Of a stretch of DNA of 64,000 bases, positions 43,263 through 57,250 are shown in pieces. Below the pieces are notes generated by a model. It was not told the origin of the DNA, ran no database searches, and worked only from the letters and a program-made list of their open reading frames with translations. The position numbers and the translations under genes are program-made. Every line of letters begins with the position of its first letter. The first letter of the stretch is position 1. Source of the stretch: Leuctra nigra (taxonomy: Eukaryota; Arthropoda; Insecta; Plecoptera; Leuctridae). Location of the stretch: contig OW203765.1 in the NCBI GenBank assembly GCA_934045905.1, positions 21,887,409-21,951,408 of the forward strand, given 5' to 3'.

Positions 43263-43483
43263 GGTACACTTGGCCAAACAAAACTTGAACGTTCAATAAA
43301 TCTGATAGGCTGATAAATGTAAGATCGCACCATCAGAAGTCAGTCTAAGCGATCGCATTGTCTCACTCTAGTACGTGACCCCACATTGCAATGATAATAA
43401 CAAGCTTTGATTGGTTATATGGGACATGACCAGCAGTCATTCAAATTTGGTCAACGTTCAAGTTTTGTTTGGCCAAGTGTACC
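43263..43483. mobile_element. GGTACAC-family MITE, intact copy (221 bp)
   Basis: Terminal inverted repeats of 31 bp are perfect: GGTACACTTGGCCAAACAAA then ACTTGAACGTT at the left and its complement at the right. The interior contains GATCGCACCATCAGAAGTCA and GGGACATGACCAGCAGTCAT, shared with the copies at 9044 and 56818. Target duplication is not clear. Confidence 0.85.
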
Positions 43484-43636
43484 TTCATTGAAAGTTGTAT
43501 CTCAAGAATTGAAACATGTTTTATGGATTCTATCCCCTTTCTCGGTGTATTGCATTGCACTACATTTTTTCTCTACAATTTGCTTACTAAAACCATTTTT
43601 TTTTAAATTTCTAAATCTTTGTAGGTAGTGGATGTT

Positions 43637-43822
43637 AATGATTTTCAATGTTTGGCAGTTTCATGTGATAATCATATCTGAGCACCCTGTATCTGAGCCA
43701 TCAATCTTTAATACGAATGAATATTGCTGGAAGGGTGGTGTGGCATTCGCATTTCATTTAATTTGTAAACGCGATGCAGATATGATTATCACATGAAATA
43801 CTGCCAAACATTGAAAATCATT
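43637..43822. mobile_element. Small hairpin element
   Basis: Arms 43637-43680 and 43777-43822 pair over about 44 bases (AATGATTTTCAATGTTTGGC ... with its complement), with a 2-base difference, around a 95-bp loop. Confidence 0.75.
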
Positions 43823-46800
43823 ACGGGGGAACATGTTCGTACAATTTGCTCTTCATCAAAAGTTTTAATTTGATTTGTTGAACAAGAAATATCTAGGTAT
43901 GAAACCAACAGTCATCATTGAGTGAGAGATATCCCCTCAGATTGTAATTTATAATTTCCGTGAAAGCATTTGCCGTCTCATTTACAATCTTAAATTTGAA
44001 AGCAAAGATCACAGCATCCTTGACATCACTTTATAAAACTATCAAAACGAATGCTCATTAATCGATAAACTTTCCAATTCCGTCGTCGAATATAATTTCT
44101 GCATTTTATCGCGCAATAAATGTGCGATAGTTCCTATATGTGCTCGTGACGAAGGCAATTGCCCCTCCCTGCAATATTTTGCCCGGCTCCTTTGTGCTCT
44201 CTTAGCTTGGGCAAACAATGCGAAGGAATCGCCTCTCTTTCTCGTTGGAATTCGCTGCAACCTTGCACGAATTCAAACGCTTTTTTGTTGCCTTTTATGA
44301 CCATTAGTTACTTCGATCTATCTCTGTTTTATCGAATCGAAACCCGTTAGCTTGGTAAAAGGAAACGGCTGGTGAAGTGGTTCAATTATTACAGACTTCA
44401 ATAATATTACGTAGAGAGACTTGTAATCTGATCATTCGAATGGTGATCGAAAGACGTTTGGTTGAACGTTACGTCGTATCTGCATATACCTACACAAATC
44501 ATATTTTTATTATACCACGAGAGAAGGGAAATGTAATCTACACAAAATGTCTCAATTTCTAAGGATCAATATAGAAGTTGCCAAAAGTTTAATCATTCGT
44601 GGTTTACCCGATTTTTTGAACACATTGGTTGTAAAAACTCGTACTTTTCACATTGGAACCTTTTTGTGTGGATTCTCATCCCACAGCAATGACCACAGTG
44701 GTTGTTTAAAATCCAAGTCAGTGCTGACATAATAATGGTGAATTGCGATTAAATAAGTTATAAAATAGAGCATATATTGCTAGTTATGTTGGCATTTCAA
44801 AACGAAAATATTTTACTAAAAATCTTTATTATTCTGAACATATTGACCCATGGACCAATCAGAAATTGTCTGGGTGTTTCTGGTTTCTAAAAGAAACTCC
44901 ACATGCAGTTTGGTTTCCCAATTATCTCTATTTATGTTTTTATTGTTGTAAAACACGAATTGATGTCTGTAAATGAAGCTACATGTGCATATTTTCAGAA
45001 ACTAGAGCCACCTATATAATTTCTGAACCGGATATAAGTATAAAAAAAATCATTTTTACGAATCTGAATTGAATTTTTTACGTAAACCACATGATCAAAC
45101 TTCAAGTTCAAACATCTCTAACTGGTGTTTAAATGGATAAAATTCTATAAGTGTGTTCGTGGATACAGTATTCTTCATCAAAATTGCTAGGTATCTGCTC
45201 ATACAATCCAAAATTTACCTTTAGGCGAATATCTACATGCATATTCCATTCTTTAATGTGTGGTTTAGAAAATACCACCCGGTGCATATTTATCTTTAAA
45301 TTTGTGCTTCGAGTAAAAGAAACTCTTAATTTCTATCCTCGGAGAGATTGTGCTCGCTCATCAACATGTCACTTCTTCACATATGGACATCATCAGAAAG
45401 CAAAGATCAGAGCAATTATACTTGTGGTTATCTTTTGATTGTCTCACACACCACTGCACTTTCTCCCATCTGCTAAACCACAATGCGAAGTCATGGAATT
45501 GTCTTGATTTATGTGCGTTTGTCTTAGATGCAATTTGCTTGATTTTAAATGAGTGATTTATTACTGATATGGTGTTTTATGACATTGTTTATGTTAGGGT
45601 TGTAGAGATCAAGCAATGATGCTGGAAACACCTTGATAGTTTTTAAAATATTATTCCTCGCGAATATTTCTTAAGATATTCTTAAATATATTTTTAAAGA
45701 AGATGTTTTTATGGGTAATTGTTATTTTTTTATTTTTTAGGAAATCATCATTTAAACTATTTTTTATTTCTGACTTATTTTGACACCTTGTTCTCTGACA
45801 TTACAAATGTTGAATAGGTAATTCATGTTTCTCATTTTCTTCAAGCCATGTTTTCAAGGACAAAATTGACAATTCTATATTTTTTGTGCACTTGCGTTTT
45901 GGTGGAACTGAATATTCTTAAACCAATTATTTCCGTTGACTTTTTGGTAACCACGTATTTTCATGTTCTCATCTTCAGTCTTCTTAGCACGTTTGTGTCT
46001 TCTTGCGTGATCCGTAACAAGAACATTGTGTATCTACCATTAAAATATGAATGATCTTAGAAGACTTACAAAAACAAGTCACCTTGTACTGAAAAATAAA
46101 TAGGTAATATGGACAAGTAAAAACTTCTTGTCAATATTTGGGCGACCGCAATTCGATATTTCAAGACCATCGATTACGAGAGTTGATATAAGATCGAGAG
46201 ACACGAGCAAAAAGGTCGCGTGATCGTGCCCTGCTTGCCGCTCGCAAAGATCGACCTTAGAAGGACATTTCGTTTTTGAGCAATGGAAAGACTGATTACA
46301 CACTGTCGGAAGTTGTAATAATAACATGACATTAATTGCACACATTCTATTTGGAAAAACTACCAATAAAGAATAATACGGGTATTATTTTGAAGTGTTT
46401 CGCCCAACTTAGTGTCGGGTGTACCCTCAAGGCTACTTCGTGGGTTAATCATTCTTAAAAGCGTCGTATCTTTTGAACAATCACATTTTATTTACAACAG
46501 AAAATTGGGTAAATATTACATTATCATAGGTCAGCTCAAGAAATAAATACAAATAAATTATTTTTAATATTGAAAATTATTTGAATGGTTCAAAAGTATA
46601 TGACGATCTAGATTCTCTAGAACACATTTATCTGGTAACAGCCCATGACATAAGGGGTACAGCCGACTAAATGTTGACAGGTGATTTCGTTTACAACTGA
46701 CAAATGTCCAAAAAGGTAACCACTTGACAGGGAACAAATTTAAATATAGATTATTATTGATTTTTTTCCTTTAATAAGCCATAATAGATGCAAATGATGC

Positions 46801-49800
46801 AATGAATGTTACAGAAAAATATAGGTTTCGCTTTTTTTCATTCTATAAAAATGTAATATTCAATTTAGTAACACATTTCAATTTCTCTATGACGAATTAT
46901 TGTCTGCTGGCATTATTTATGTTCCCAGTCTGCTATGCTAATGACAGTGATTAACAAATGTCAAGTTTTAATACGGGTTATATATTAATTTAGGCTATCG
47001 ATTAGTTTAAATACTTTCCATCAACATATTCGACCTCCTTGATGTACCGCATGGATTGCACTGGTATTACCGCATGCCTGGGACAATAGTACACTAGAGA
47101 CTTGATTGAGTGACTAATCAAATCATATTCCACATCTTCGCCCATTCGAGGATCAAACTTGAGACACTTCATAATTGCGAGGCCGACTAGCAAAAAGGCC
47201 CGAAAACAAATGAGGGCCCTTAAAACAGATTATAAAAAAGCTGACAAGAAAGAAAAACGTAAAACGGTGCGTAAAGTTTAAGAAAATGTCCGCAAAATTT
47301 TTAAAAGACCCGGGATCACCCCGCATCCCAATGCTCCTTTGCAATCAGGTAATACTTCACTTATGAATATGATAGTATTCCAAAAAGGTTTATATCGTTT
47401 GAAAATCTATTCCCAAATAGATGTCATATAATTTGAAAGCTATGTTTGTCATGTTAGACAGAAAACGAACACTCTTAAATAATGTTTCTAAAAAGCTACT
47501 CATAATTTCTCTCGAGGGCGTCATATAAGTTTCCCTTCATCTAAAAACCCGTGGCAATATCTGAATTTCTCTCTGAATTCGCTGCGCCAGGGCGTGCCCG
47601 CTGCAAGTGTGCAAAGTGTTGACACTTGCTAGTGTCGTGTGTACAGACACGACGTGTCGTCGGTCACGTCGTGATCATTTGGCAACCTGGTCCAGGACAT
47701 ACGTGTCATACCAGTGGTCATACCGCAATGTACCTCGTATATGTTCATTACCTCATACTTGATTACTGTGGATCTTGTTTCAGTAATGTCGGCGGCTGAA
47801 ATGACTAGATTGAAAGAGAATATTCTTGAAGCTCGATTACGCATTTATATAATTTATAGAGCGAAGCATAGCTATACTTTTCTGTTTTTGGAAAGTGAAA
47901 TGTATACCTCAGGGGAACTGACAAGTATTATGCCAACACCTTATAACGTTTTGATAAGTTAATCGATTATTAAAAAGTCCGCTCTTTAGCTTTGTGTTTT
48001 TAAGAACGGAACAAAAGACAGTGTATCAAGAAATGAATAAATCAATTTCAATCCCCAATTGACATGTTATTCTAAACACACTTTCACAAGGTACCCCTTC
48101 AACGTCCCCAATTTGTTTGAATAACATATGTTAAAAATTAAAATCGCCCTGCTAACAACAAATAGTAGTTATTTCTGGACAACACTTCCCCCTTCATTGA
48201 ATTCCTTGACAGCATCGTGTCTACATTATTTTGGATTACCTATCCTCCAAAAACGTAATCATTTCGGTCTGAAATCATTTCGCGTTCATAAGGATACTGG
48301 AATGATATCTGTTAGTTCTCGAATAAGGGGCCAGTGACCATGTGCATTGGATTGATGTACTTGCAACATGACTCAACCTCCAATTAAAGGTGTTAATGAC
48401 TGCCGAATAGCGCAAGTGGGCGCTATGTAACTCGCTACACCGCCGGTAGACAATGCATCGGCAATGACTTGCGTCTTCTCATCACACTTGTGGCGATGTG
48501 TGGGCAAAGATGTACTGCTGCTGGTCACTCATCCCGTGTCGGATGTTGCAGCATCTTACTGGAGCGGCCACGAGCCACGAGCATACGCGATTGTTCAAGA
48601 ACATTCAGCTTTGATGTGGTTCAAACTACGTGTACGGCCACTTTCAATTTCTTGCAATTGTAACAAATCAACCTAATCAACTGTTTTATTTAGCAGAGCA
48701 TTGTAAAACTATCACTTAGGGCCGGTTTTTAATTGTAAACGATAAGTTAAGTTTAAATGGTCACTCAAGTAATGTCATTGGTTGTTGTCATGGCAATCCT
48801 AATCAGCGTTTAATAATAGCAGTTGAATAAAAAGTCCTGATAATTCGAGGTTATCACTCACTGGAATTCAAAGTGGATTTACGACAACCTGTTAAAACGC
48901 CAATATCCACAGAAATGGAGCCGATTTATGTGTAGTCCAATTCCCTTCACTCCTGGCACACATTGTGTCACGAACTCAATTATTGTTTTGCTGGACAATA
49001 AAATCAAATATCGCGAAAACCAATGTGATTTTATCTTTGTATTCTAATCAGTACACACTTTCTTTGTTTGTAATGTTGACCCTGAAAAGGGCCGTTCGGG
49101 AGTAGCTAAATTCAAAAATCATCTCTTCATCATCATCTCAACAAGAAAATGCATTTCATTTTATCATCTGTTCACATAGATGCGACCTTGAGATCAGTTT
49201 CTCTCGATCTTTGACCCGCTGCTTTCACTGCAAGTTTTGCAGTCAAGTTTGCCAGCATTTTAGTATTTGCTGTGTGGTGTGTGGTGGACAGGTTGCCTTT
49301 GCTATGGTTTATAGAGTAGGTTCTCAGGGAATAAATGACAGAGTAATTGCCAACGCCCAATATAATACACGGTTACATATAGACACATCAAGATTGGCTA
49401 CGAATTAGAGAAATGGCAGGTTTCTATTTCCTACTCGGATAGCTACGTTGGGGGTATGCAGGAAATTTGCAGCGCTTTCATTGTCTCTTTAATGAAACTA
49501 TACTAAATCATTTCGTATTTAAAGATCATAATTAATCCTTGGTAAGCAATAATACATTATCTCTAAGCTAAGACAATTCAAAGACAAAATTCTTCACAAC
49601 ACTGTTCAAACTATGTGTGATAATCGAGCAGTGGCCAAAAGCGTTTTCATGTTTAGTTGTCTCTGTTTTCTTTAGAAGATATCAAACACTGACGCATCAT
49701 TTAAAAATAGTTAAATAATAATTAAAATTGCCTTATTTTGCATGCTTCATTAGTCAATGTCACAATATTAATGTTAAATTGATCGTCTACTTTGAAGACA

Positions 49801-52800
49801 GACAGGGAATAAGCTGAGCTTTTGTTGCTCCTTAGTAAACTTAATTTAGATTCTCTACTAATTCTCTCGTGGTACAAGTTGATGATGGATTGTCTGAACT
49901 GAGGTTATATTTTAATTTTACGCACTGTGTTCCATATTTACTTGTTCGCACTTCTGTGAGGTCTGTTCGTGGTTTCAAGGTCTTAAATACTATAATTATC
50001 TGTTTACTATTTCACATTTTGACCAAAACCAATATTTTAAAAGAAGCCATTAAAAACACATCTTATACGATGTATGTTTAAAATTACGAGAATGCACGCA
50101 ACAAAACATGGTCATTCGAGTATAGTACAAAGAAGTTTATGTATACCTATTATTTATTGTTTCATGGATAGTGTAGTAATAGTTGTGCTAGAGTCCAGCT
50201 ATTATATCTCATTCTCAAGTTATTAGTCTTCTCAGTGAATCTAGAAATGAACTCAGCTCCATCAGCGAGGTACTAATTACAGCCTAATGGAATAGGAGTG
50301 GACGTGCAGGCCGGTGCATCGCAATCATCAGAATTGCATTACGCAGAGTTGCAACATGCAGGGAAGACTAACATTCCATCAGTTCCAGATAGCGTCAGGC
50401 ATTTACTTGTTTTCAACAGATCTCAAAGATAATTTCAAAGTGCCAATTAAATATAACGAAGATTGTTAAACATGCTGTATGTACGACTCGAATATTAATT
50501 GGCTTTACAATTATTTTCTGTTATTTAACTGATGGAAACATAGAATATTTCGTGTAGATTGAATAACACTTCATAGATAAAGATGTTTCCGTCGTGTACA
50601 CAGAATAGACACGATTTAGTTTGCCAGTTTTCAGAAAAATTGGTAGTCTCTCCGTTTTTTTTTTTTTTTTTAGAATTAAGAATTTTTTGTTTTATTATGT
50701 TGTTGTTTTTACTATAAGATGTGTTATAATCTGTACTTATCACGCGAAAGGGAAATAATGGAATGGAAAATAATGGATATTTTAGATTATCTATCGTATT
50801 TCGAATCCAAGTCGGGGAGTGCTTTAATATTTCGCCGGGTTCGTCCTAAATCCCTTGACTATTACAAGCACTGGCTCTCTGTTTAGTCTCGTAGTTTGAG
50901 AATGTAATTTTGCTACCAATACAATTATACTTCCTAATGCATTCTCATTCCTTCCTAGAAGCGTGATTTTGCGATCAGCTCGAAAATCAATAAACAAGTG
51001 GAAGTATTTCTCTCAGTGAACAGTTTTCGATATCGATCGGTATTTCATCTGGTTCACCTTACTTTAACACTTGACCACTCGATCGACTTTCCAATCGTGA
51101 GTCGACACAATCGAACCTAATCGATATATATCGATTGTTCCGTGCACTGTATTGACGTTTTAAAGAATCACTTCTCGATGTCTTGCTATTGATTATACGG
51201 CTGGTAATAGGTCGTTCAAACAGCGAAATAGTTGTATTATATAAACGTTACGTTGTTGTTATACCTACGCATTAATTATACAAATTTTTAAAAAACTACT
51301 AAAACAAACAAAAATTTTTTTTTTTTGTACTTTCACTTTTTATCCATACTAAATGATACAAACTGAACATTTCACAACTGTGATGTCTATCCAACAATAA
51401 AAGCATTTTCCTGTCCAATAAAAAAGTACATTTTGAATTGATTCCTTGTCTTTAGGTTCAGTTTTAGGTTTATTTCTTTATATCAACCAAACTTATCGTT
51501 TATTACTTTCTATCCCAATCGTAAAAAATACTGCATTAATTAGTAGTGCATTGATGACAAACATCTCTTCTCACCGATTACTATAGGTACTTCTATAAGT
51601 TTTCTCTTTACACATTTCGGAATGATGTTGATTAGAATGTGTAGTTTATATTGCGATTTGTATCAAGACTTTTCTGCAGAGGCTATGCTTTTCTTTACAA
51701 GAATGAATAATATTACAACTATACAACAAATTGTCTCAAGACGAGGAAAACAAGAAGAAAAACAAAACATGTGAGACAGATCAGTATGCTGACATCTCTC
51801 GAGTTATCTCAGCTTTTATCACAACTTTGTCGGCCCAAGAATTTCTACACAGGTTTTATGGTCCGTTTACAAGAATTTACATACATTAAAATGTAAAGCG
51901 TAAACTAAGATTACAAAACCTTTCTGTAATAAACATTGTCATTAAATCGTGCTTCGGTTTATCATGGATCAAAACGCTTTAATTCTAACATTCTTTATCA
52001 TAACCTAAAATGTTCATTATCAGACATTTTAAAAAAAATATGCTAATCACAGAAATAATAACAAAAATTTTATAATAAGCGATAAATTGGTTTAAAAAAA
52101 TATAAGCTTTGCTAAACAAATGATTGCCCAAAATTACTGTTTAACATTTAAATTAACGTTGCGTTGAAATACATAATATAACATAATTATTTCAAATAAC
52201 ATTTGAAAAAAAACAAATAGTTCAAAAAAATCTCTTAACAATTAATAGTTTTTCTGTTTAGTTAAAACTGATATTTTGAAAATAACCCATGGCCTCAGAC
52301 GCGGCAATACTTTTCAAAAAGTCACGTAAGTGCATTTAGCCCTAAGGAGAAATTACGTTTAATAAAATACATAAACAAGATGGTATCTTGACGTCTAACG
52401 ACTTACCAAGTTTATAATCTTACACCACATAAGTTATAACGTAAATCCTGATAGCTTGACAAGGTTTTGTGTCCGCACCGCGTTTTTATTTGATTGAATT
52501 AGGTAATCGTTGTTTGAAATGCCCTGAGTTGCTGCATCCCACTGTTTAACCCATGTAACGCTGGTTTCAAGTAGGTGTTACCTGCGTCATAATGTTGAGA
52601 TTAGCATTCTAATCGGACAAGAAGTAAGCGGATATTAAATAGAGATTGGGGAAATTTAAGTGTTTTTTGTTAGGTGATTGTTATGGTGGAATTTCATTCG
52701 GTTGGACAAAGCGGTTCTTAAAACCCTAAAAAAGTCAATTTTTCATTGTACTTATGGGTCAAGACTTGAGTAAACATATATGTATGTATACCATGTTATG

Positions 52801-54619
52801 GAAAATAAACTTGAAACTTGAAACTTAAACTTTGAAAAGATGGAAATTACCCTGAAAAATAGGTGCTTTTTGTTTTGAACTTTGAAACTGTTCATAGAAG
52901 ATATCAATATTTTTGGGGCATCGATATTGGAAAAAAATCGTCACGTTTTAATCTAAAATATGGTTCTTATTGTGAGTGTGATCAATAATGTATTAACGAG
53001 GCTCACAAAAGAAATTTAATTTCAGAGAGTTTGATTATTTTAGGACAAAGCCGTTAATTTTTTCTAATTTTGAACGATACAATTTCGAATATAATACATT
53101 TCTTAACTACGTTTGTCTCAAAAGAAGCAACCTGCTTGAAATTAAATTATACAATGTTAAATTCCAAAATTGCAAAAATCTTATCTTCAAAATGTATTTC
53201 CATAGTTTTCCAGTGTCCACGTCAATTCTAACCACTTTCTCTTGTTTTTCCTGACCATCGAATAAATCCACTAAACTACATCTCCGTCGCCATGCTTCCT
53301 GTTTAATCACTTACTTCTTCTCTCATTCTCGTCGGCTCCAAGTGAAGCAATTGTCGAGTGAAATTCAATTACTGAGCGTGTAATATGCGACCGCAGTAGG
53401 ACGAATGTTGCTTTTAGACGGCGCGGTGATTTCAATGCACGACCGCTTTAACTCGATACAATGCGGAGAACCGAATTATCGATTAAGTCTTCATACACAG
53501 GCCACACTTGCACAGCTAATTTTATTGAAAGAGATGAGTTTTAAACGATATCGTTTTTATTTGAAACTTGTACGCTCTCTTCAATAGTAAAGTCTAAACC
53601 AATTTTGCGCGGATTTTTTTTTACTGTTTATTACGTGCCGTTCAGTCATTCTAAATTAAACTTTTAATCCCAAAAATCATTCAAATTGAATAAAGGAAAG
53701 TGTTCGTATTTATTTAATTCGAAAGCAGTGAATGTGCATGAAAATCATATTATAAATGATTTGTTTGTGATTTGCTCAAAACACCATATTATTTTCTCAA
53801 TTATCTTGCACATTACTTGATGAAATTGGAACTCAAATGACAGCGAAAGAACCTTGATCCTAGTTAAATATTAATATTCAAGAGTTGAGTGCTTATTAAA
53901 ATAAAACGATTGCATTGCTAATTGTGCTTGACATTTCTTTATAGAACCACCTCACGACTATTCTTCCAATTAAAATTTGAATTCCGTGAGCTTAATCAGT
54001 CTAATTTATATAACTTGAACCAATCTCCTTCTCACCAGGACATAACAAATATCATAATTAAATCACTTTTGCTCCCCTGCTGCGACATAATCTTGAAGAC
54101 GGAGAAACTGAATGCACAACATGGAGTAATGCATTGCCCTTCAACCAGCTAATCGTCGAATAACTCTTCACTATCCTGCTCAGCGAACTATGCGACTAGT
54201 TGAGATGAAAATCTATCTTTATTCGTTTTCCGGATATGTTTTTCTTTCGTTTTCCTTTTTTACTTCTCGCCCTCGTGGATGGGTTAAGGGAAGGAACAAT
54301 ATTTTCCACGAGAGATTGGGGAATGGAAGCTACATAAATTGTTGGCTCCATTTCTTTTAAGCAGTTTTAAAGTTGTAAAATTTCAATTTTGAAGTCTTGG
54401 AAACAGGAACGGTCGAGATTTTTCCTGAAAGTGGATTTTTGTTAACTAAAAATAACGCAAGGCATGGAGCCTATTTATGTAGGATCTTTTCACCCTCTCT
54501 CGTAGCTGACAAAATTTGTATTTCTAATGTTTTCTAATCAATCAAAAATCAGCTCAAACAGGGGTCAAATAGAATTACTGCACATTTGAAATCAGGGTGT
54601 GAAATTACAAAAAGACTTG
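43823..54619. other. Long non-coding stretch, intron or intergenic
   Basis: I found no exon with convincing splice sites and a recognisable peptide. Frames of 60-95 codons (for example 45151-45438, 46079-46366, 48464-48676) lack domains. Local points: a GC-richer patch at about 48400-48670, a GGGCCGG-type MITE end at 48717 and a cluster of ATCGAT words at 51028-51140. If the Ser/Arg-rich gene has distant 5' exons, this could be its intron. Confidence 0.45.
48717..48830. mobile_element. Fragment of GGGCCGG-type MITE
   Basis: It begins CTTAGGGCCGGTTTTTAATT and contains TCATTGGTTGTTGTCATGGC, matching the end and middle of the element at 54620-54756. The opposite end was not found. Confidence 0.5.
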
Positions 54620-54756
54620 GGGCCGGTCTTTCAATAGTCTGCTCAACCAGTAGTTAAGTTTTAATCGGTCGTTCGAGGATTGTCATTGGTTATTGCCATG
54701 GCAATATAATCCTAATTGACTGTTTAAAAGTTAGCAAGGCATTGAAAGACCGGCCC
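54620..54756. mobile_element. GGGCCGG-type MITE (137 bp)
   Basis: GGGCCGGTCTTTCAAT at the left and ATTGAAAGACCGGCCC at the right are perfect 16-bp inverted repeats. Flanks read TTG and TAA, compatible with a decayed 3-bp duplication. The interior has CATTGGTTATTGCCATGGCA. Confidence 0.8.
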
Positions 54757-54877
54757 TAAGTAAGGGCTTTGCTCTGTTAAACCAGTAGTTAAGCGTAACA
54801 CTAACAGCTTGTTAATAGTCATTGTCTGTTGGGATTGGAAACCAGCCCTAAAGACACTTATAACAAACAGCAATTAA

Positions 54878-55060
54878 GACGGCTGGGTAGTGAGTTTGAC
54901 CTTGAAGAGTTTTTTAATCGATTTTTATCAATATCTTTTTCCAGTGTAATTGTTAACAAAATAGGGCTATGGACGTGAATTCAGAACAGTTCACTGAAAA
55001 TAATTTCATAGTTTGGAATAAGTTATTAGTTTTATTTCGTCCAACAGGTGTTTAGAACCC
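54878..55060 (+). mobile_element. Single arm of the TTAA-type foldback element
   Basis: After TTAA (54874-54877) the sequence GACGGCTGGGTAGTGAGTTT through GTCCAACAGGTGTTTAG matches the left arm of the 20429-20810 element at nearly all positions. No inverted partner follows, so half of the palindrome is missing. Confidence 0.8.
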
Positions 55061-55178
55061 GAACATTTAGTTTAAAAAGAATCATGAGTAAATTATACAA
55101 TTTTACCAACGACCTTAGGGTATATAAGTATAAACAATAATCAAACACTCATTGCATACTTCAATAATTATTAATCCC

Positions 55179-55220
55179 ATCACTTTATTGACTCGCGGTT
55201 TTTCTAGTCAATAAAGTGAT
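55179..55220. repeat. Short perfect hairpin
   Basis: ATCACTTTATTGACT pairs with AGTCAATAAAGTGAT across a 12-base loop. It is not followed by a T-tract typical of a terminator. Function unknown. Confidence 0.7.
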
Positions 55221-56817
55221 ATTGACAAAGCGTTTCTGATTGGTCGAGTCAAGTCGAGTGGCCAATCACAACGCATTGCTCGTGCATGGAGAAATACCTT
55301 GAGAGTTTTTACATCGTTTTCTCCGAGTTGACATCAAAATGCAATTATTCCGTTGGCACTTGAATAAATTGAGTTATCCTCTTCGTTGTACGTAGATATA
55401 TGAGCATTTCGTGGTGCCTTTGAGTTAAAAGGAAGCCGGTTATGAAGAGAGTGGTTTCTTCTCAATGCACTTACTTTGGATAATAAAAAAAAAATGTTAT
55501 GGGATTTCGCGCCCAGTTGTCAAAAAGCTTTTTACTTTTGATGATACGTGAACTTGTAGAAATGACGTGGGTTGTTAAAAGTGAATTACCGGTCAATCGC
55601 GTGGGATAATTTTGAGGTTATAATTTAAGTTTATGGCACATTGGAGTGAAGAATCGTAATTGAGATGTTGGTATTTTACGATTTTGTGTTTTCGCGAAAT
55701 TCTTTAGGAGATAATTATACGTTTCTATGAGAACCAGCATTTAATTATACAGATCGACAAAAGACAAGAGTTAGGTTACATTTAAAGAATCCCCATAAAA
55801 TAAATAATTAATTCAGTTTTAGAAGACAGTTGGATTCAGGAAATGTTTTACTAATAAAACTCATAAAGCTATTAGGAATAAAATACAAACTGGTTCAAAT
55901 GAAACATAAAAAATACTTGAATTCCTTCCTCAATTTGAAATAGCAGTTTGACTTTAAAACAGTTTTAATTCAAACGATGCGGGTGGTACATCGACAGTAA
56001 TGACTCTTACAGCTAAAAATCTACCTATACAATTATCATCAGTCATCACTCATAAGGAATTTAATAAAATTTTCATATTTTCTCAAAATTCCTTTCTGAT
56101 GTATTTCTGACGTTTCACAATTTATTAATAGCTAATTGGAGAGTATAGAGAAATAAAATACACACAAAAGGCTCCATTTAATGTTCAAATTATTTTTTAC
56201 AATATTTAGTTGTCAGATGTAGTAATGTAAGCCTGCTAGGCTGAGCTTTTTTGCCATACACTTTTGACAAACACAAACAATAAAAAAACTTTTTGACTGA
56301 CTTATGTGGATTCTATTCCTCATCTTTCGTGGTACAGATCGGTTGAACTGATCTCGTGTTGGATGAACCCGGGTTCTACACTCACAGATATATAACGGAT
56401 GTTCATCTTAAATCATACACTAGACTCACTAATGCGTAGGTCGAGGGCACGAATTTTACTTTTAATTTACAATCTTTCAAGGTTTTTCATCGGTCAGAAC
56501 GAATCTCGCCTTTGAAAATCCCACGAAATATGTTTAACACTTCAAATTCAAAACAGTCTTACAGAAAAGTGTTATGGTAGAGAGTAAAGATTTCATCCCT
56601 TTTTCGCGCCAAATTGACGAGCAAAGTACCTCTGATAGATACAATCGTTGATAGTCAAACATATTTTTCTAACGTAAATTTTTTTTTCTGTGGTACTGAG
56701 CTGAGTCAAATTTCACCTTGATACCAAAAGCGTAATTGATGTGTAGGTATTTCTGAATAAGGTTTGCATTCAACTATTGTAAAAATGTGAATCAGGGGCA
56801 TTCGCCAAATAACTATA
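55221..56817. other. Non-coding DNA, nothing recognised
   Basis: AT-rich sequence; no exon, RNA gene or bounded repeat is visible. Confidence 0.4.
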
Positions 56818-57038
56818 GGTACACTCGATCAAATAATAAACGGTACCTCGAAAGAAAGTGATTGTCTGGATAAACGTTTGATGGCATCACCCCCATGAAG
56901 TCTGTGCTAATGCATTATTTAAATCTAGTATGTGAGCTCTGGTTTCATTGATAATAACAAGGATTTCTTGTCAAGGAACCTGACCAGCAGTCAATCTGTT
57001 TTGTACAAAGTATCGTTTTTTATTCGTTTGAGTGTACC
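56818..57038. mobile_element. GGTACAC-family MITE, diverged copy (221 bp)
   Basis: GGTACACTCGATCAAATAAT at the left pairs imperfectly with the right end (ATTCGTTTGAGTGTACC). The interior CATTGATAATAACAAG and GGAACCTGACCAGCAGTCA align with the copy at 43263. It has the same length as that copy. Confidence 0.7.
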
Positions 57039-57050
57039 TCATTTTAAAAA

Positions 57051-57250
57051 NNNNNNNNNNNNNNNNNNNNNNNNNNNNNNNNNNNNNNNNNNNNNNNNNN
57101 NNNNNNNNNNNNNNNNNNNNNNNNNNNNNNNNNNNNNNNNNNNNNNNNNNNNNNNNNNNNNNNNNNNNNNNNNNNNNNNNNNNNNNNNNNNNNNNNNNNN
57201 NNNNNNNNNNNNNNNNNNNNNNNNNNNNNNNNNNNNNNNNNNNNNNNNNN
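57051..57250. other. Assembly gap (200 N)
   Basis: Exactly 200 N bases, a usual placeholder size; true length unknown. The frames called across it are artefacts. Confidence 0.99.
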
